A stretch of 64,000 bases of DNA, from NCBI RefSeq assembly GCF_026420845.1, contig NZ_JAOWCB010000021.1, positions 1 to 64,000 on the forward strand, in the 5' to 3' direction. The translations under genes and the position numbers were made by a program. The DNA is from Streptomyces sp. PR69 (GTDB taxonomy: Bacteria > Actinomycetota > Actinomycetes > Streptomycetales > Streptomycetaceae). This document shows positions 42,932 to 51,179 of the stretch, one piece after another. Positions within the stretch are counted from its first letter, which is position 1. Each line of letters opens with the position of its first letter. The notes under the pieces were generated by a model. That model searched no databases and had not been told where the DNA came from. It saw nothing but the letters and a program-made list of their open reading frames with translations.

Positions 42932-43873
42932 TCAGCCGAGCGTGATCGCGTTCAGCTGGGCGCGCAGATGCGCATGGGAGTCGATGCCGCGGATCACGGT
43001 GCCCGGATCGCACTCGTAGAAGTACACCAGTGACATCAGCTCCTCGGCCGGTGCGTCCGCGGGCGGCGGCAGCACCCGGTGCCGCCCGGAACGCCAGCGG
43101 CCGCCGCTCCAGTGAGCCATCAGATCGCCGATGTTGACCGTCAGCGCATCGGCCTCCGGGTCGTACGGGGCGTCCTCCCAGCCGCCCTCCTCCGTGAAGA
43201 CCTGCAGCCCGCCCTTGCCCGACTGGCGGTCGAGGACCGTGACCGTGCCGAAGTCCGTATGCGGCCCGATCCGGAACTGGCCCGGCCGCGGCTCGCCGAC
43301 CACCTCGCGCCCCGGATACCAGTTGATGTTGAACCCCCAGGTGGGGTGCGCCGTGTGGCGGGTGAAGAAGTCCTCCTCCTCGCCGAGCGCCTCGCCCAGC
43401 AGTCCCAGCAGCCGGTCGGAGAGCGTACGCATCGCGCTGAGATACCGCTCCACGGCCGGGCGCAGCCCGGGGACCTCACGCGGCCAGGCGTTCGGCAGAA
43501 ACCACTCGGCGTCCACCGCGGGGTCGCCGGTCGGCTCGTACGAGGCGAAGGAGAACGACTCCTTCAGATCGGGCGGGGTCTCGGTGCCCTCCGCATAGCC
43601 GTTGGCCTCCGCGCCCGGACCGAGCCAGCCGCGGCCGCCGACCCGCACCGCGTACGCCTCCTTGACGGGGGCCGGAAGCCGGAAGAAGCCACGGGCCAGC
43701 TCGCGGATCTCCGCCCGCAGCGACCGGTCGACGCCATGCCCGGCGACCATCAGGAATCCCGCGGTGCGCAGAGCGGCGTCCACGGCTGCGGCGGTACGGG
43801 CACGGGTCTCGGGGCCGCCGGTGAGCCAGGCGCTCAGATCGACCGTGGGGATACGCGCACCGGACGCCGTCAT
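42932..43873 (-). CDS. 2-oxoglutarate-Fe(II) oxygenase (isopenicillin-N-synthase type)
   Basis: A 313-residue dioxygenase. It starts with the family motif RIPTVDLSAWL and GFLMVAGHGV. The iron ligands are in GPHTDFGTVTVL (His, Asp) near residue 210 and SGRHRVLPPP (His) near residue 265. An Arg/Ser pair for 2-oxoglutarate would be expected after the third ligand, but the usual RxS is not clear, so the cosubstrate use is not certain. ATG at 43873 overlaps the stop of the PLDc_N gene, so the two are cotranscribed. The substrate is unknown. Confidence 0.85.
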   Translation of the reverse strand: MTASGARIPTVDLSAWLTGGPETRARTAAAVDAALRTAGFLMVAGHGVDRSLRAEIRELARGFFRLPAPVKEAYAVRVGGRGWLGPGAEANGYAEGTETPPDLKESFSFASYEPTGDPAVDAEWFLPNAWPREVPGLRPAVERYLSAMRTLSDRLLGLLGEALGEEEDFFTRHTAHPTWGFNINWYPGREVVGEPRPGQFRIGPHTDFGTVTVLDRQSGKGGLQVFTEEGGWEDAPYDPEADALTVNIGDLMAHWSGGRWRSGRHRVLPPPADAPAEELMSLVYFYECDPGTVIRGIDSHAHLRAQLNAITLG

Positions 43874-44289
43874 GGCTGCTTGGGGTCCTCGCCCTGCCCC
43901 TGCTCGCGCTCGCGCCGCTCGTCCTGCTTGCCCTCGTCGTGCTTGCCCTCGTCCTGCTCGCTCTCTTCCTGGTTGCTCTTACGCGGTCTCTCCTGACGCT
44001 GCTTCTCATCGCGCAGCGACTGGAGGAACTCGGGATTGTCGTCCGGCGCCACCCATTTCGGCCGGCGGCCGCGGTGCCACTCGGAGGGGGTGCGGCCGTT
44101 CGCCGCCACACGGCGTGTCTTGCCCGCCGCCAGCCACACGACCGGGCCGACGATCCAGAAGAGCAGGATGATGAAGACCCAGGCGATCTTGGGCAGATGC
44201 TTGGCCTCGTCCTCGGGGGTGTTGAGGCAGTCGATGAACGCATAGATGGTCAGTGCCAGCGGCACGAGAAACATCAGGGCCCTGAGCAT
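43870..44289 (-). CDS. PLDc_N-type membrane protein
   Basis: A 139-residue protein with two hydrophobic segments (LRALMFLVPLALTIYAFIDC and IAWVFIILLFWIVGPVVWLA) that match the PLD nuclease N-terminal family. This is followed by a cytoplasmic, very acidic and basic tail (repeated Glu, Gln, Lys, Asp; KHDEGKQDERREREQGQGE). ATG at 44289 begins the first helix; upstream open frame lies in the 91-bp tandem repeat. It heads a two-gene unit with the 2OG oxygenase. The function is unknown. Confidence 0.8.
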   Translation of the reverse strand: MLRALMFLVPLALTIYAFIDCLNTPEDEAKHLPKIAWVFIILLFWIVGPVVWLAAGKTRRVAANGRTPSEWHRGRRPKWVAPDDNPEFLQSLRDEKQRQERPRKSNQEESEQDEGKHDEGKQDERREREQGQGEDPKQP

Positions 44290-44356
44290 GGTGGACGCGT
44301 CCCCCAGAGTGCGGCGGCGGGCCTGCGCGGCCCAGGTGACACGGCCCAGGGTATCC

Positions 44357-44583
44357 GGCCGTCTGTTCTGCGCGGGGCGCGCGCAGCCTCCGCGTCCCCC
44401 TCCGGGCTGTGTTTGTCCGGGGGCGACCCCCGGACCCCCGGTACGGCGGCCGTCTGTTCTGCGCGGGGCGCGCGCAGCCTCCGCGTCCCCCTCCGGGCTG
44501 TGTTTGCCCGGGGGCGACCCCCGGACCCCCGGTACGACGGCCGTCTGTTCTGCGCGGGGCGCGCGCAACCCCCGCATCCCCCT
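44357..44583. repeat. 91-bp tandem repeat, 2.5 copies, before ubiD
   Basis: Units start at 44357, 44448 and 44539, exactly 91 bp apart. The first two are almost identical and the third is truncated and diverged. Each unit begins ggccgtctgttctgcgcggg and contains the hairpin arms gtccggggg / cccccggac. It fills the gap between the divergent PLDc_N and ubiD genes and shifts frame each unit, so it is not coding. The ubiD start has gatact 7 bp before it. Confidence 0.9.
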
Positions 44584-44600
44584 CCGCGATACTGGGGCAC

Positions 44601-46055
44601 ATGGCTTACGACGATCTCCGCTCGTTGCTCAGGGCGCTGGAGCGCGAGGGCGACCTCAAGCGCATCAAGGCCGAAGTCGACCCGTATCTGGAAGTCGGGG
44701 AGATCGTCGACCGGGTCAACAAGGCCGGCGGGCCCGCGCTGCTCTTCGAGAATGTCCGCGGCTCCGCGATGCCCCTCGCGATGAACGTCTTCGGCACCGA
44801 CCGCCGGCTTCTCAAGGCCCTCGGACTGAAGTCGTACTCCGAGATCAGCGACAAGATCGGCGGCCTGCTCAAGCCCGAGCTCCCGCACGGTTTCGTCGGC
44901 GTCCGCGAGGCCTTCGGCAAGCTCGGCTCGATGGTCCACGTACCGCCGAAGAAGGTGAAGGAGGCCCCCGTACAGGAGGTCGTCCTGCGCGGCGACGACG
45001 TGGATCTGGACCGGCTGCCGGCGCTGTTCACTTGGCCCAAGGACGGCGGCTCCTTCTTCAACCTGGGCCTCACCCACACCAAGCACCCCGAGACCGGCGT
45101 CCGGAACCTCGGCCTGTACCGGCTCCAGCGCCATGACCGGAGCACCATCGGCATGCACTGGCAGATCCACAAGGACAGCCGCAACCACTACCAGGTCGCC
45201 GCCAAGCGCGGCGAACGGCTGCCGGTCGCGATCGCGTTCGGCTGCCCGCCGGCCGTGACATACGCGTCCACCGCGCCGCTGCCCGGCGACATCGACGAGT
45301 ATCTCTTCGCGGGCTTCGTCCAGGGCAAGCGCATCGAGATGGTCGACTGCAAGACCGTCCCGCTGCAGGTTCCCGCGCAGGCGGAGGTCGTGCTCGAAGG
45401 CTGGCTGGAGCCGGGCGAGATGCTGCCGGAAGGGCCCTTCGGCGATCACACCGGCTTCTACACCCCGCAGGAGCCGTTCCCCGCGCTGACCATCGACTGT
45501 GTGACCATGCGCCGCCGGCCGCTGCTCCAGTCGATCGTCGTGGGCCGCCCGCCGACGGAGGACGGCCCGCTGGGCCGGGCCACCGAGCGGTTCTTCCTCC
45601 CCCTGCTCAAGATCATCGTGCCGGACATCGTGGACTACCACCTCCCCGAGTCCGGCGGCTTCCACAACTGCGCGATCGTCTCGATCGACAAGAAGTACCC
45701 CAAGCACGCGCAGAAGGTCATGCACGCCATCTGGGGCGCGCACATGATGTCGCTGACCAAGCTGATCGTGGTGGTGGACGCCGACTGCGATGTCCACGAT
45801 CTGCACGAGGTGTCCTGGCGGGCCCTCGGCAACACGGACTACGCACGCGACCTGACCGTGGTCGAGGGCCCGGTGGATCATCTGGACCACGCCTCCTACC
45901 AGCAGTTCTGGGGTGGCAAGGCAGGCATCGACGCGACCCGCAAGCTGCCTGAGGAGGGGTACGTGCGAGACGGGGGCTGGCCGGACATGGTGGAGTCCGA
46001 CCCGGAGACGGCGGCGCTTGTCGACCGCCGCTGGAAGGAGTACGGGCTGTCGTGA
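44601..46055 (+). CDS. ubiD: UbiD-family decarboxylase of menaquinone biosynthesis (MqnL-like)
   Basis: A prenyl-FMN-dependent decarboxylase (484 residues) that in the futalosine route acts on the prenylated naphthoate. Family motifs include NLGLYRLQRHDRSTIGMHW near residue 170 and EGPFGDHTGFYTPQEPFP near residue 280, which contains the conserved Glu. HAIWGAHMMSLTKLIVVVD near residue 375 follows. ATG at 44601 starts the conserved sequence; the upstream open frame is the 91-bp repeat. Its stop overlaps the mqnP start (GTGA), and the UbiX-type protein that makes its cofactor is encoded nearby. Confidence 0.9.
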   Translation: MAYDDLRSLLRALEREGDLKRIKAEVDPYLEVGEIVDRVNKAGGPALLFENVRGSAMPLAMNVFGTDRRLLKALGLKSYSEISDKIGGLLKPELPHGFVGVREAFGKLGSMVHVPPKKVKEAPVQEVVLRGDDVDLDRLPALFTWPKDGGSFFNLGLTHTKHPETGVRNLGLYRLQRHDRSTIGMHWQIHKDSRNHYQVAAKRGERLPVAIAFGCPPAVTYASTAPLPGDIDEYLFAGFVQGKRIEMVDCKTVPLQVPAQAEVVLEGWLEPGEMLPEGPFGDHTGFYTPQEPFPALTIDCVTMRRRPLLQSIVVGRPPTEDGPLGRATERFFLPLLKIIVPDIVDYHLPESGGFHNCAIVSIDKKYPKHAQKVMHAIWGAHMMSLTKLIVVVDADCDVHDLHEVSWRALGNTDYARDLTVVEGPVDHLDHASYQQFWGGKAGIDATRKLPEEGYVRDGGWPDMVESDPETAALVDRRWKEYGLS

Positions 46056-46954
46056 GCGCCTCCGCCGCAGCCGTACCCGGACCCGGTCGCACCCGCGCGT
46101 TTCTGCGCCTGGTGATGATCGAGCACTCGGTCTTCGCGCTGCCCTTCGCCTATATCGCCTCCCTCACCGCGATGTTCCGGATCGACCAGAGCATCCACTG
46201 GGGCGAACTGCTCCTCGTCACCGTCGCCATGGTCGGGCTGCGCACCTTCGCGATGGCCTGCAACCGGATCATCGACCGTGAGATCGACGCCCGCAATCCG
46301 CGCACGGCGGGCCGGGAACTGGTCACCGGAGCGGTCTCCGTGCGCTCCGCGTGGACCGGCGCGCTGATCGCCGTGGTGATCTTCCTGGGCGCGGCGGCCG
46401 CGCTGAACCCGCTCTGCCTCGCCCTCGCCCCGCTCGCCGTGATCCCGATGGTGGTCTATCCGTACGGCAAGCGCTTCACCAACTTCCCGCACGCGATCCT
46501 GGGCCTGGCACAGGCGATCGGCCCGATCGGGGCATGGCTCGCCGTCACCGGCGCATGGTCCTGGGAGGCGGTGATCCTCGGATTCGCCGTCGGCATCTGG
46601 ATCGGCGGCTTCGACCTGATCTTCGCCTGCCAGGACGTCGAGGCGGACCGCACCCAGGGCGTGATGTCGGTCCCGGCCCGCTTCGGCGTTCCGGCGGCGC
46701 TGTGGGGTGCGCGGTGGAGCCATGCGGTGACGATGCTGCTGTTCGTCTGGTACGCGCTGGCGACGGACGCGGGGGCGTTCTTCTGGCTGGGGCTCGGGGT
46801 GGTGGCGACGGCGTTCGTGTACGAGCACACGATTGTGCGGCCGCATGATCTTTCGCGGCTGAACCGGGCGTTCTTCACCGTGAACGGCTTTATCGGGATC
46901 GCGCTGTTCTGCTGTGCGCTGCTTGATCTGCTGGTGCGGGGGCTCACGGCCTGA
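46052..46954 (+). CDS. mqnP: UbiA-family prenyltransferase MqnP
   Basis: The membrane prenyltransferase that attaches the polyprenyl chain to 1,4-dihydroxy-6-naphthoate. About nine hydrophobic segments are visible. The first Asp-rich motif is NRIIDREIDARNPRTA near residue 70, and the second, FACQDVEADRTQGVMS, near residue 192. At 300 residues it is complete. GTG at 46052 overlaps the ubiD stop, so the pair is translationally coupled. It converges on the rhomboid gene across a GC-rich element. Confidence 0.93.
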   Translation: MSASAAAVPGPGRTRAFLRLVMIEHSVFALPFAYIASLTAMFRIDQSIHWGELLLVTVAMVGLRTFAMACNRIIDREIDARNPRTAGRELVTGAVSVRSAWTGALIAVVIFLGAAAALNPLCLALAPLAVIPMVVYPYGKRFTNFPHAILGLAQAIGPIGAWLAVTGAWSWEAVILGFAVGIWIGGFDLIFACQDVEADRTQGVMSVPARFGVPAALWGARWSHAVTMLLFVWYALATDAGAFFWLGLGVVATAFVYEHTIVRPHDLSRLNRAFFTVNGFIGIALFCCALLDLLVRGLTA

Positions 46955-46970
46955 CTGGCCACATCCAGTC

Positions 46971-47066
46971 CCGTGGGGGTACCGCCGTGGGGGTGCCCCC
47001 GGACGGAGTCTGGGGGAGGCAGCTGGGGGAGATTGAGGCGCGGGGGTCCGGGGGCGGAGCCCCCGG
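46971..47066. repeat. Dispersed GC-rich inverted element, copy 2 (also a terminator)
   Basis: In reverse orientation this repeats the copy at 25028. On the minus strand it reads ccgggggctccgcccccgg, then cccccgcgcctcaa and cccccagactccgtccgggg. The hairpin at 47048-47066 ends exactly at the rhomboid stop codon, between the convergent mqnP and rhomboid genes. Confidence 0.85.
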
Positions 47067-47681
47067 TTACCAGGCGCCCGGGCCCGTGGCGGCCGGACGC
47101 CGCGGCGGGTCGCGGAAGAGGAACGCCGCGGCCGCGCCGCCCAGCAGGCCGAACAGATGGCCCTGCCAGCTGATGGCCGCGTCCGTGGGGAGGACGCCCC
47201 AGATGAGGGAGCCGTACAGCGCGGCGACGACCAGGCCGATGACGACCTCCAGCGGTTTGCGGTTGACGAAGCCGCGGACCAGCAGATAGCCGAAGAGGCC
47301 GAAGACGACGCCGGACGCGCCCGCGGTGATGCTGTTGTCGGGTGAGGTCAGCCAGATGCCGAGGCCGGAGACGACGATGATGGTCGCCGCGACCGCGAGG
47401 AAGCGGCGGATGCCGGAGAGCGCGGCCAGAAAGCCCAGGATGAGCAGCGGCACGGTGTTGGCCGCGACATGCTCGAAGCCGTGGTGCAGAAACGCCGCGG
47501 GGATGACGTCCCGCAGCTCGGCGGGCTGGCGCGGTGTGATCCCGTACGTGTGAAGTCCGCCGCCCGTCGCCAGGTCGAGGGCCTGAAGGGTCCACAGCAG
47601 CGCCACCCAGCCCAGCATCAGCTTGGCCGCGGCCAGGGCGCGGGCGCTCGGGCTCCATCCGGTCGGTTCCCCGGTCGCCAT
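47067..47681 (-). CDS. Rhomboid-family intramembrane serine protease
   Basis: A membrane-embedded protease of 204 residues with six hydrophobic segments. The catalytic Ser is in ITAGASGVVFGLFGYLLVRG near residue 120, and the catalytic His in SWQGHLFGLLGGAAAA near residue 178. The conserved HHGFEHVAANTVPLLILG lies near residue 70. I chose ATG at 47681, with aggggg 6 bp before it, over GTG at 47696, which overlaps that site. The substrate is unknown. It is divergent from ubiX. Confidence 0.9.
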   Translation of the reverse strand: MATGEPTGWSPSARALAAAKLMLGWVALLWTLQALDLATGGGLHTYGITPRQPAELRDVIPAAFLHHGFEHVAANTVPLLILGFLAALSGIRRFLAVAATIIVVSGLGIWLTSPDNSITAGASGVVFGLFGYLLVRGFVNRKPLEVVIGLVVAALYGSLIWGVLPTDAAISWQGHLFGLLGGAAAAFLFRDPPRRPAATGPGAW

Positions 47682-47776
47682 GGAAAGCCCCCTCACGGTC
47701 GCAGTGCCTTCTCCGCGGAAACGTCCGGGGCACCGTGCACAGTTCCGGGCCCGCCCCGGCGGATAGGCTCATTGGC

Positions 47777-48457
47777 GTGGAGCCGGTACAAGAACAGCGT
47801 CGCCCCTGGGTCGTCGGGGTGTCGGGCGCGTCGGGGACCCCTTATGCGGCCGCCGTGCTGCGCGGTCTGCTCGCCGCGGGCGAGAGCGTGGATCTGGTGG
47901 TGAGCCGGGCCGCGCGGCTGACCCTGCTCGACGAGACGGGCATCTCCTTCAGGGACGCGCGCTGGCGGGAGGATCTGGCCGAGTGGCTGGCGCGCGGGGC
48001 CGACAGCAAGCCCGACGCGTTCGACGGCGGCGCGGTGGACGTGTCGGACGTACGGCACTGGGCGGCGGGGGATCTGGCCGCCGGGCCGTCCTCGGGGTCG
48101 TACCCCGTCAAGGGGATGCTGATCGTGCCCGCGTCGACGGCCTGTGTGGCGGGTGTGGCGCTGGGGCTTTCGAAGGATCTGCTGCAGCGGGCGGCGAGCG
48201 TGACGCTGAAGGAGCGGCGGCCGTTGGTCGTGGCGGTGCGGGAGACTCCGCTCAGCGGTCAGACGCTGAAGGCGCTGGTGACGCTGGACGAGGCGGGCGC
48301 CGTGGTGCTGCCCGCCTCTCCGGCGTTCTACGCGGGGGCGACGCACATCCAGGATCTGGTGGACTTCGTCGCGGGGCGGGTGCTGGACGCGGCAGGCGTG
48401 CCGCATCGGCTGTACCGCCGTTGGGGGGGAGAGCTGGGCGGCTCTCGTACCGGTTAG
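47777..48457 (+). CDS. ubiX: Flavin prenyltransferase UbiX (menaquinone cluster)
   Basis: UbiX attaches a dimethylallyl group to FMN to make the cofactor that UbiD-type decarboxylases need; the partner lies a few genes to the left. FMN and prenyl-phosphate binding is shown by VVGVSGASGTPYAAAVLRGL near residue 12 and by MLIVPASTACVAGVALGLS near residue 113. ERRPLVVAVRETPL near residue 147 and VVLPASPAFYAGATHIQDLV follow. At 226 residues it is normal. GTG at 47777 is 7 bp after taggct, with no ribosome binding site, so it is probably leaderless. Confidence 0.92.
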   Translation: MEPVQEQRRPWVVGVSGASGTPYAAAVLRGLLAAGESVDLVVSRAARLTLLDETGISFRDARWREDLAEWLARGADSKPDAFDGGAVDVSDVRHWAAGDLAAGPSSGSYPVKGMLIVPASTACVAGVALGLSKDLLQRAASVTLKERRPLVVAVRETPLSGQTLKALVTLDEAGAVVLPASPAFYAGATHIQDLVDFVAGRVLDAAGVPHRLYRRWGGELGGSRTG

Positions 48458-48462
48458 CCCGG

Positions 48463-48609
48463 TCAGCGCTTCTTGGCGCGGCGCGGGGTACGGGTCTTGT
48501 CGGCCCGGCGGGCGGCCGGGGGCTGGTGGGCACGCGAGCGGTCGGCCAGCTCCTGAAGCTGTCGCATCTGGGCGTAGGCCATCTCGATCGTGTACACGGT
48601 GGGTTTCAT
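48463..48609 (-). CDS. Small basic protein, 48 aa
   Basis: A 48-residue reading frame between ubiX and the Lrp gene. It begins Met-Lys-Pro-Thr-Val-Tyr, has a helical middle (EMAYAQMRQLQELADRSRAH) and ends in a basic tail (TPRRAKKR). An aggag sequence directly touches the ATG at 48609, which is closer than usual; the GTG at codon 5 is an alternative with a 12-bp gap. I recognise no family. It faces the ubiX stop, 6 bp away, and is divergent from Lrp. Confidence 0.5.
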   Translation of the reverse strand: MKPTVYTIEMAYAQMRQLQELADRSRAHQPPAARRADKTRTPRRAKKR

Positions 48610-48722
48610 CTCCTGAAGGATCGTCGTTGATCGTCTGAAAGATTCACAGGGTGTCGGCCCTGTATGCCTTAGATTCTACACGTAAACTTGCGGTATTGCT
48701 GAACAATGGAAGGCTCAGGCTT

Positions 48723-49178
48723 ATGGACGCCGTGGACAGGCAGCTCATCCAGGCCCTCAGGGAGAACGGCAGGGCCTCGTATGCGGAGCTCGGCCGGCTG
48801 GTGGGGCTCTCCGGTCCCTCCGTCACCGACCGGATCAACCGTCTCGAGGCCGCGGGCGTCATCACCGGCTACCGCGCCACGGTCGACGCGCCCTCGCTCG
48901 GCCTCGGCGTCACCGCGCTCATCGGCATCTCGCTCTCCGACGCCGCCGACCACGAGGATGTGGCGCGCCGGCTGAAGGACCTCGCCGAGATCGAGGACTG
49001 CTGGTTCATCGCGGGCGACGACTCGTACATGCTCAAGGTGCGCGCCACCGACGTCGACGGCCTGGAGAAGACGATCCGCCGGCTGTCGGGGACGCGGGGC
49101 GTGTCCCGTACGCGTACGACGATCGTGCTGTCCACGAAGTGGGAGAACCGGGTCGGGGACCTGCCCGAAGAGGCGTAG
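48723..49178 (+). CDS. Lrp/AsnC-family regulator
   Basis: A 151-residue regulator. The N-terminal winged helix (VDRQLIQALRENGRASYAEL, then LVGLSGPSVTDRINRLEAAG) is followed by the RAM ligand-binding domain (GLGVTALIGISLSD, DCWFIAGDDSYMLKVRA). I chose ATG at 48723, with ggaagg 9 bp upstream; the longer reading from 48651 covers the AT-rich promoter stretch. It stands beside mqnE and ubiX and may regulate menaquinone or nearby genes, but that is only inferred from position. Confidence 0.88.
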   Translation: MDAVDRQLIQALRENGRASYAELGRLVGLSGPSVTDRINRLEAAGVITGYRATVDAPSLGLGVTALIGISLSDAADHEDVARRLKDLAEIEDCWFIAGDDSYMLKVRATDVDGLEKTIRRLSGTRGVSRTRTTIVLSTKWENRVGDLPEEA

Positions 49179-49226
49179 CCGTAGTCTGGGTGGGGCCCGA
49201 TTGATTGACGTATGGGAGGCGGGCGC

Positions 49227-50390
49227 ATGGACGCTGGACTCAAGCGCGAGCTGGAGGAGAAGGTCCGCTCCGGCGAGCGGCTGACCCGTGAGGACGGCAT
49301 CGCGCTGTACGAGTCGGACGACCTGGCCTGGCTCGGCGGGCTCGCCCACGAGGTGCGCACCCGCAAGAACGGCGACGTCGTCCACTTCAACGTCAACCGT
49401 CATCTGAATATGACGAACGTGTGCACGGCGTCCTGTGCGTACTGCTCCTTCCAGCGCAAGCCGGGGGAGAAGGACGCGTACACGATGCGCATCGAGGAGG
49501 CCGTCCGCCTCGCCAAGGCGATGGAGAGCGAGAACCTCACCGAGCTGCACATCGTCAACGGGCTCCACCCCAATCTGCCGTGGCGTTACTACCCGCGCTC
49601 GCTGAGCGAGTTGAAGAAGGCGCTGCCGAACGTCTCGCTGAAGGCGTTCACCGCGACCGAGATCCACCACTTCGAGACCATCTCGGGACTCTCGGCCTCC
49701 GAGATCCTGGATGAGCTGATCGAGGCGGGCCTTGAGTCGCTGACCGGCGGCGGCGCGGAGATCTTCGACTGGGAGGTCCGCCAGCACATCGTCGACCACC
49801 GCACCCACTGGGAGGACTGGTCGCGCATCCACCGCCTCGCGCACGAGAAGGGGCTCAAGACCCCGTGCACGATGCTGTACGGCCATATCGAGGAGCCGCG
49901 GCACCGGGTGGACCACGTCCTGCGGCTGCGTGAGCTCCAGGACGAGACCGGCGGCTTCCAGGTCTTCATCCCGCTGCGCTACCAGCACGACTTCGTCGAC
50001 ATGAAGGACGGCAAGGTCCGCAACACGCTCCAGGCGCGCACCACGATGGCGACGGGCGCGGAGGCGCTGAAGACGTTCGCGGTGTCCCGGCTGCTGTTCG
50101 ACAACGTCCGGCATGTGAAGGTCTTCTGGGTGATGCACGGCGTGCAGACCGCCCAGCTCGCGCTGCAGCACGGCGCGGACGACATGGACGGCTCGGTCGT
50201 CGAATACAAGATCACGCATGACGCGGACAACTACGGCACGCCGAACAAGCTGACGCGGGACGATCTGCTGGACCTGATCCGCGATGCGGGCTTCCGCCCG
50301 GTGGAGCGGAACACCCGGTACGAGGTGATCCGGGAGTACCCGGGGCCGGACCCGGACCGCCGGGAGTCCCCCCAGCCGATGCGGGTCTGA
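49227..50390 (+). CDS. mqnE: Aminofutalosine synthase MqnE (radical SAM)
   Basis: A radical SAM enzyme that joins SAM-derived 5'-deoxyadenosyl to 3-enolpyruvylbenzoate, giving aminofutalosine; MqnA, encoded at 60 kb, makes the substrate. The 4Fe-4S cluster motif is NVCTASCAYCSFQRKPGEKD near residue 62 (Cys-x3-Cys-x2-Cys). SLKAFTATEIHHFETISGLS and LESLTGGGAEIFDWEVRQ follow, as in MqnC/MqnE. At 387 residues it is typical. I chose ATG at 49227, with gggagg 7 bp before it; ATG at 49212 is the ribosome-binding region itself. Confidence 0.95.
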   Translation: MDAGLKRELEEKVRSGERLTREDGIALYESDDLAWLGGLAHEVRTRKNGDVVHFNVNRHLNMTNVCTASCAYCSFQRKPGEKDAYTMRIEEAVRLAKAMESENLTELHIVNGLHPNLPWRYYPRSLSELKKALPNVSLKAFTATEIHHFETISGLSASEILDELIEAGLESLTGGGAEIFDWEVRQHIVDHRTHWEDWSRIHRLAHEKGLKTPCTMLYGHIEEPRHRVDHVLRLRELQDETGGFQVFIPLRYQHDFVDMKDGKVRNTLQARTTMATGAEALKTFAVSRLLFDNVRHVKVFWVMHGVQTAQLALQHGADDMDGSVVEYKITHDADNYGTPNKLTRDDLLDLIRDAGFRPVERNTRYEVIREYPGPDPDRRESPQPMRV

Positions 50391-50528
50391 CCCGCCCGGC
50401 GCGGGGCTGCCCCGCCGTCGCGAGGCTGACCGCCGCCCGCGGCGCTGCCCCGCCCGCCCGATTGATCCACTGCGCGTCGTGCTTCACTGGACAGGCATCG
50501 CCTGTCGTACGAAGAGAGAAGGCCCGCC

Positions 50529-50819
50529 GTGTCCGCAGCAAAGCCGAACGCCGCGATCCGGTACACACTCCTGCGTCTTGCCGTCTTCGTCGGCTCGTTC
50601 CTCGTCGTCGCCGGGCTGGTCCAGTTCGGCATCCTGCCCAAGGGGCTCGGCGACTCCAACTTCGTCTGGGTCGTGCTGCTGGCGCTCGTCGTCTCCGCGC
50701 CGCTCAGCTTTGTGCTGCTGCGCAGGCAGCGGGAGGCGATGTCCGAGCAGATCGTCGACCAGGTGGACCGGGCGAAGGCGCGCCTGGAGGCGAACCGCAC
50801 CCAGGAGGACGGGGCGTAA
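50529..50819 (+). CDS. DUF4229 small membrane protein
   Basis: A 96-residue membrane protein with two helices (LRLAVFVGSFLVVAGLVQFG and VWVVLLALVVSAPLSFVLLR), an acidic/basic tail (MSEQIVDQVDRAKARLEANR), and the DUF4229 pattern. In Streptomyces this gene is, as I recall, usually next to mqnE. GTG at 50529 has gagag-like bases upstream. The function is unknown. A long stem-loop follows at 50850. Confidence 0.8.
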   Translation: MSAAKPNAAIRYTLLRLAVFVGSFLVVAGLVQFGILPKGLGDSNFVWVVLLALVVSAPLSFVLLRRQREAMSEQIVDQVDRAKARLEANRTQEDGA

Positions 50820-50849
50820 CCTTCCTCACATCCGTCCGCATACCTTCCG

Positions 50850-50889
50850 GAGTCCCAGCAGGGGAGTACCCGCTCCCTGGCTGGGACTC
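50850..50889 (+). terminator. Terminator after the DUF4229 gene
   Basis: Outer arms gagtcccagc (50850-50859) and gctgggactc (50880-50889) are perfect; inner bases extend the stem to about 17 bp with one mismatch around the loop tacccg. It separates the mqnE/DUF4229 transcript from the cysteine-leader transcript. Confidence 0.75.
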
Positions 50890-50937
50890 TGTGGTTTTGG
50901 GGCGTGACCGCCTTCGAATCAGACCCAAAGAAGAGCT

Positions 50938-50966
50938 TTGAGCTTCTCAAAGTTCAAGTGTTAACG
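50938..50966 (+). promoter_or_regulatory. Candidate promoter of the leader-symporter transcript
   Basis: The sequences ttgagc (50938-50943) and ttaacg (50961-50966) lie 17 bp apart. Initiation about 7-9 bp later would be at or just before the ATG at 50975, so the leader peptide would be translated from the 5' end of the message. Confidence 0.5.
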
Positions 50967-50974
50967 TGTCCGGC

Positions 50975-51085
50975 ATGACGACAGCAGTGCGCCGCCACCA
51001 CGACGCCGCGGGCATCCCGCTCGTGGCGCGCCTGCATGTCGATCTCTGCCGCTGTATGTCCGCGGTCTGTTGCCGCTCGGTCTGA
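50975..51085 (+). CDS. Cysteine-rich regulatory leader peptide (36 aa)
   Basis: A 36-residue peptide whose end is rich in cysteine: HVDLCRCMSAVCCRSV, four cysteines in nine residues. It matches the actinobacterial putative leader peptide family (HVDLxRxxxAVCC-type) that precedes sulfur and cysteine genes. The ATG lies where transcription is expected to start, with no ribosome binding site, as in known leaderless uORFs. A hairpin (51100-51130) and the symporter gene follow. Ribosome stalling at cysteine codons when cysteine is scarce would alter this RNA and switch on the transporter; this model is inferred. Confidence 0.72.
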   Translation: MTTAVRRHHDAAGIPLVARLHVDLCRCMSAVCCRSV

Positions 51086-51099
51086 CCCGGCATCATGCA

Positions 51100-51130
51100 G
51101 CGGCGCCGCGCATCTGCGCGTGGGCGCCGC
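51100..51130 (+). promoter_or_regulatory. Attenuator-like hairpin between leader peptide and symporter
   Basis: Arms gcggcgcc (51100-51107) and ggcgccgc (51123-51130) enclose a second short stem gcgc/gcgc with loop atct. It begins 15 bp after the leader stop, near where a ribosome stalled at the cysteine codons would leave it free to fold or melt. Confidence 0.5.
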
Positions 51131-51179
51131 ACCTTCTGTCCGTATGACTTGAAGCTCTATACGTCACTGGAGTGTGCCC

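Noticed and set aside
42932..43873. The other 2OG oxygenase as a second ethylene-forming enzyme
   Set aside because: It has the general IPNS-type HTD and HRV motifs but lacks the EFE-specific arginine-pocket and N-terminal sequence.
44409..44600. N-terminal extension of UbiD by 64 codons
   Set aside because: It lies within the 91-bp tandem repeat and ends in an unrelated sequence; conserved UbiD begins at the ATG at 44601.
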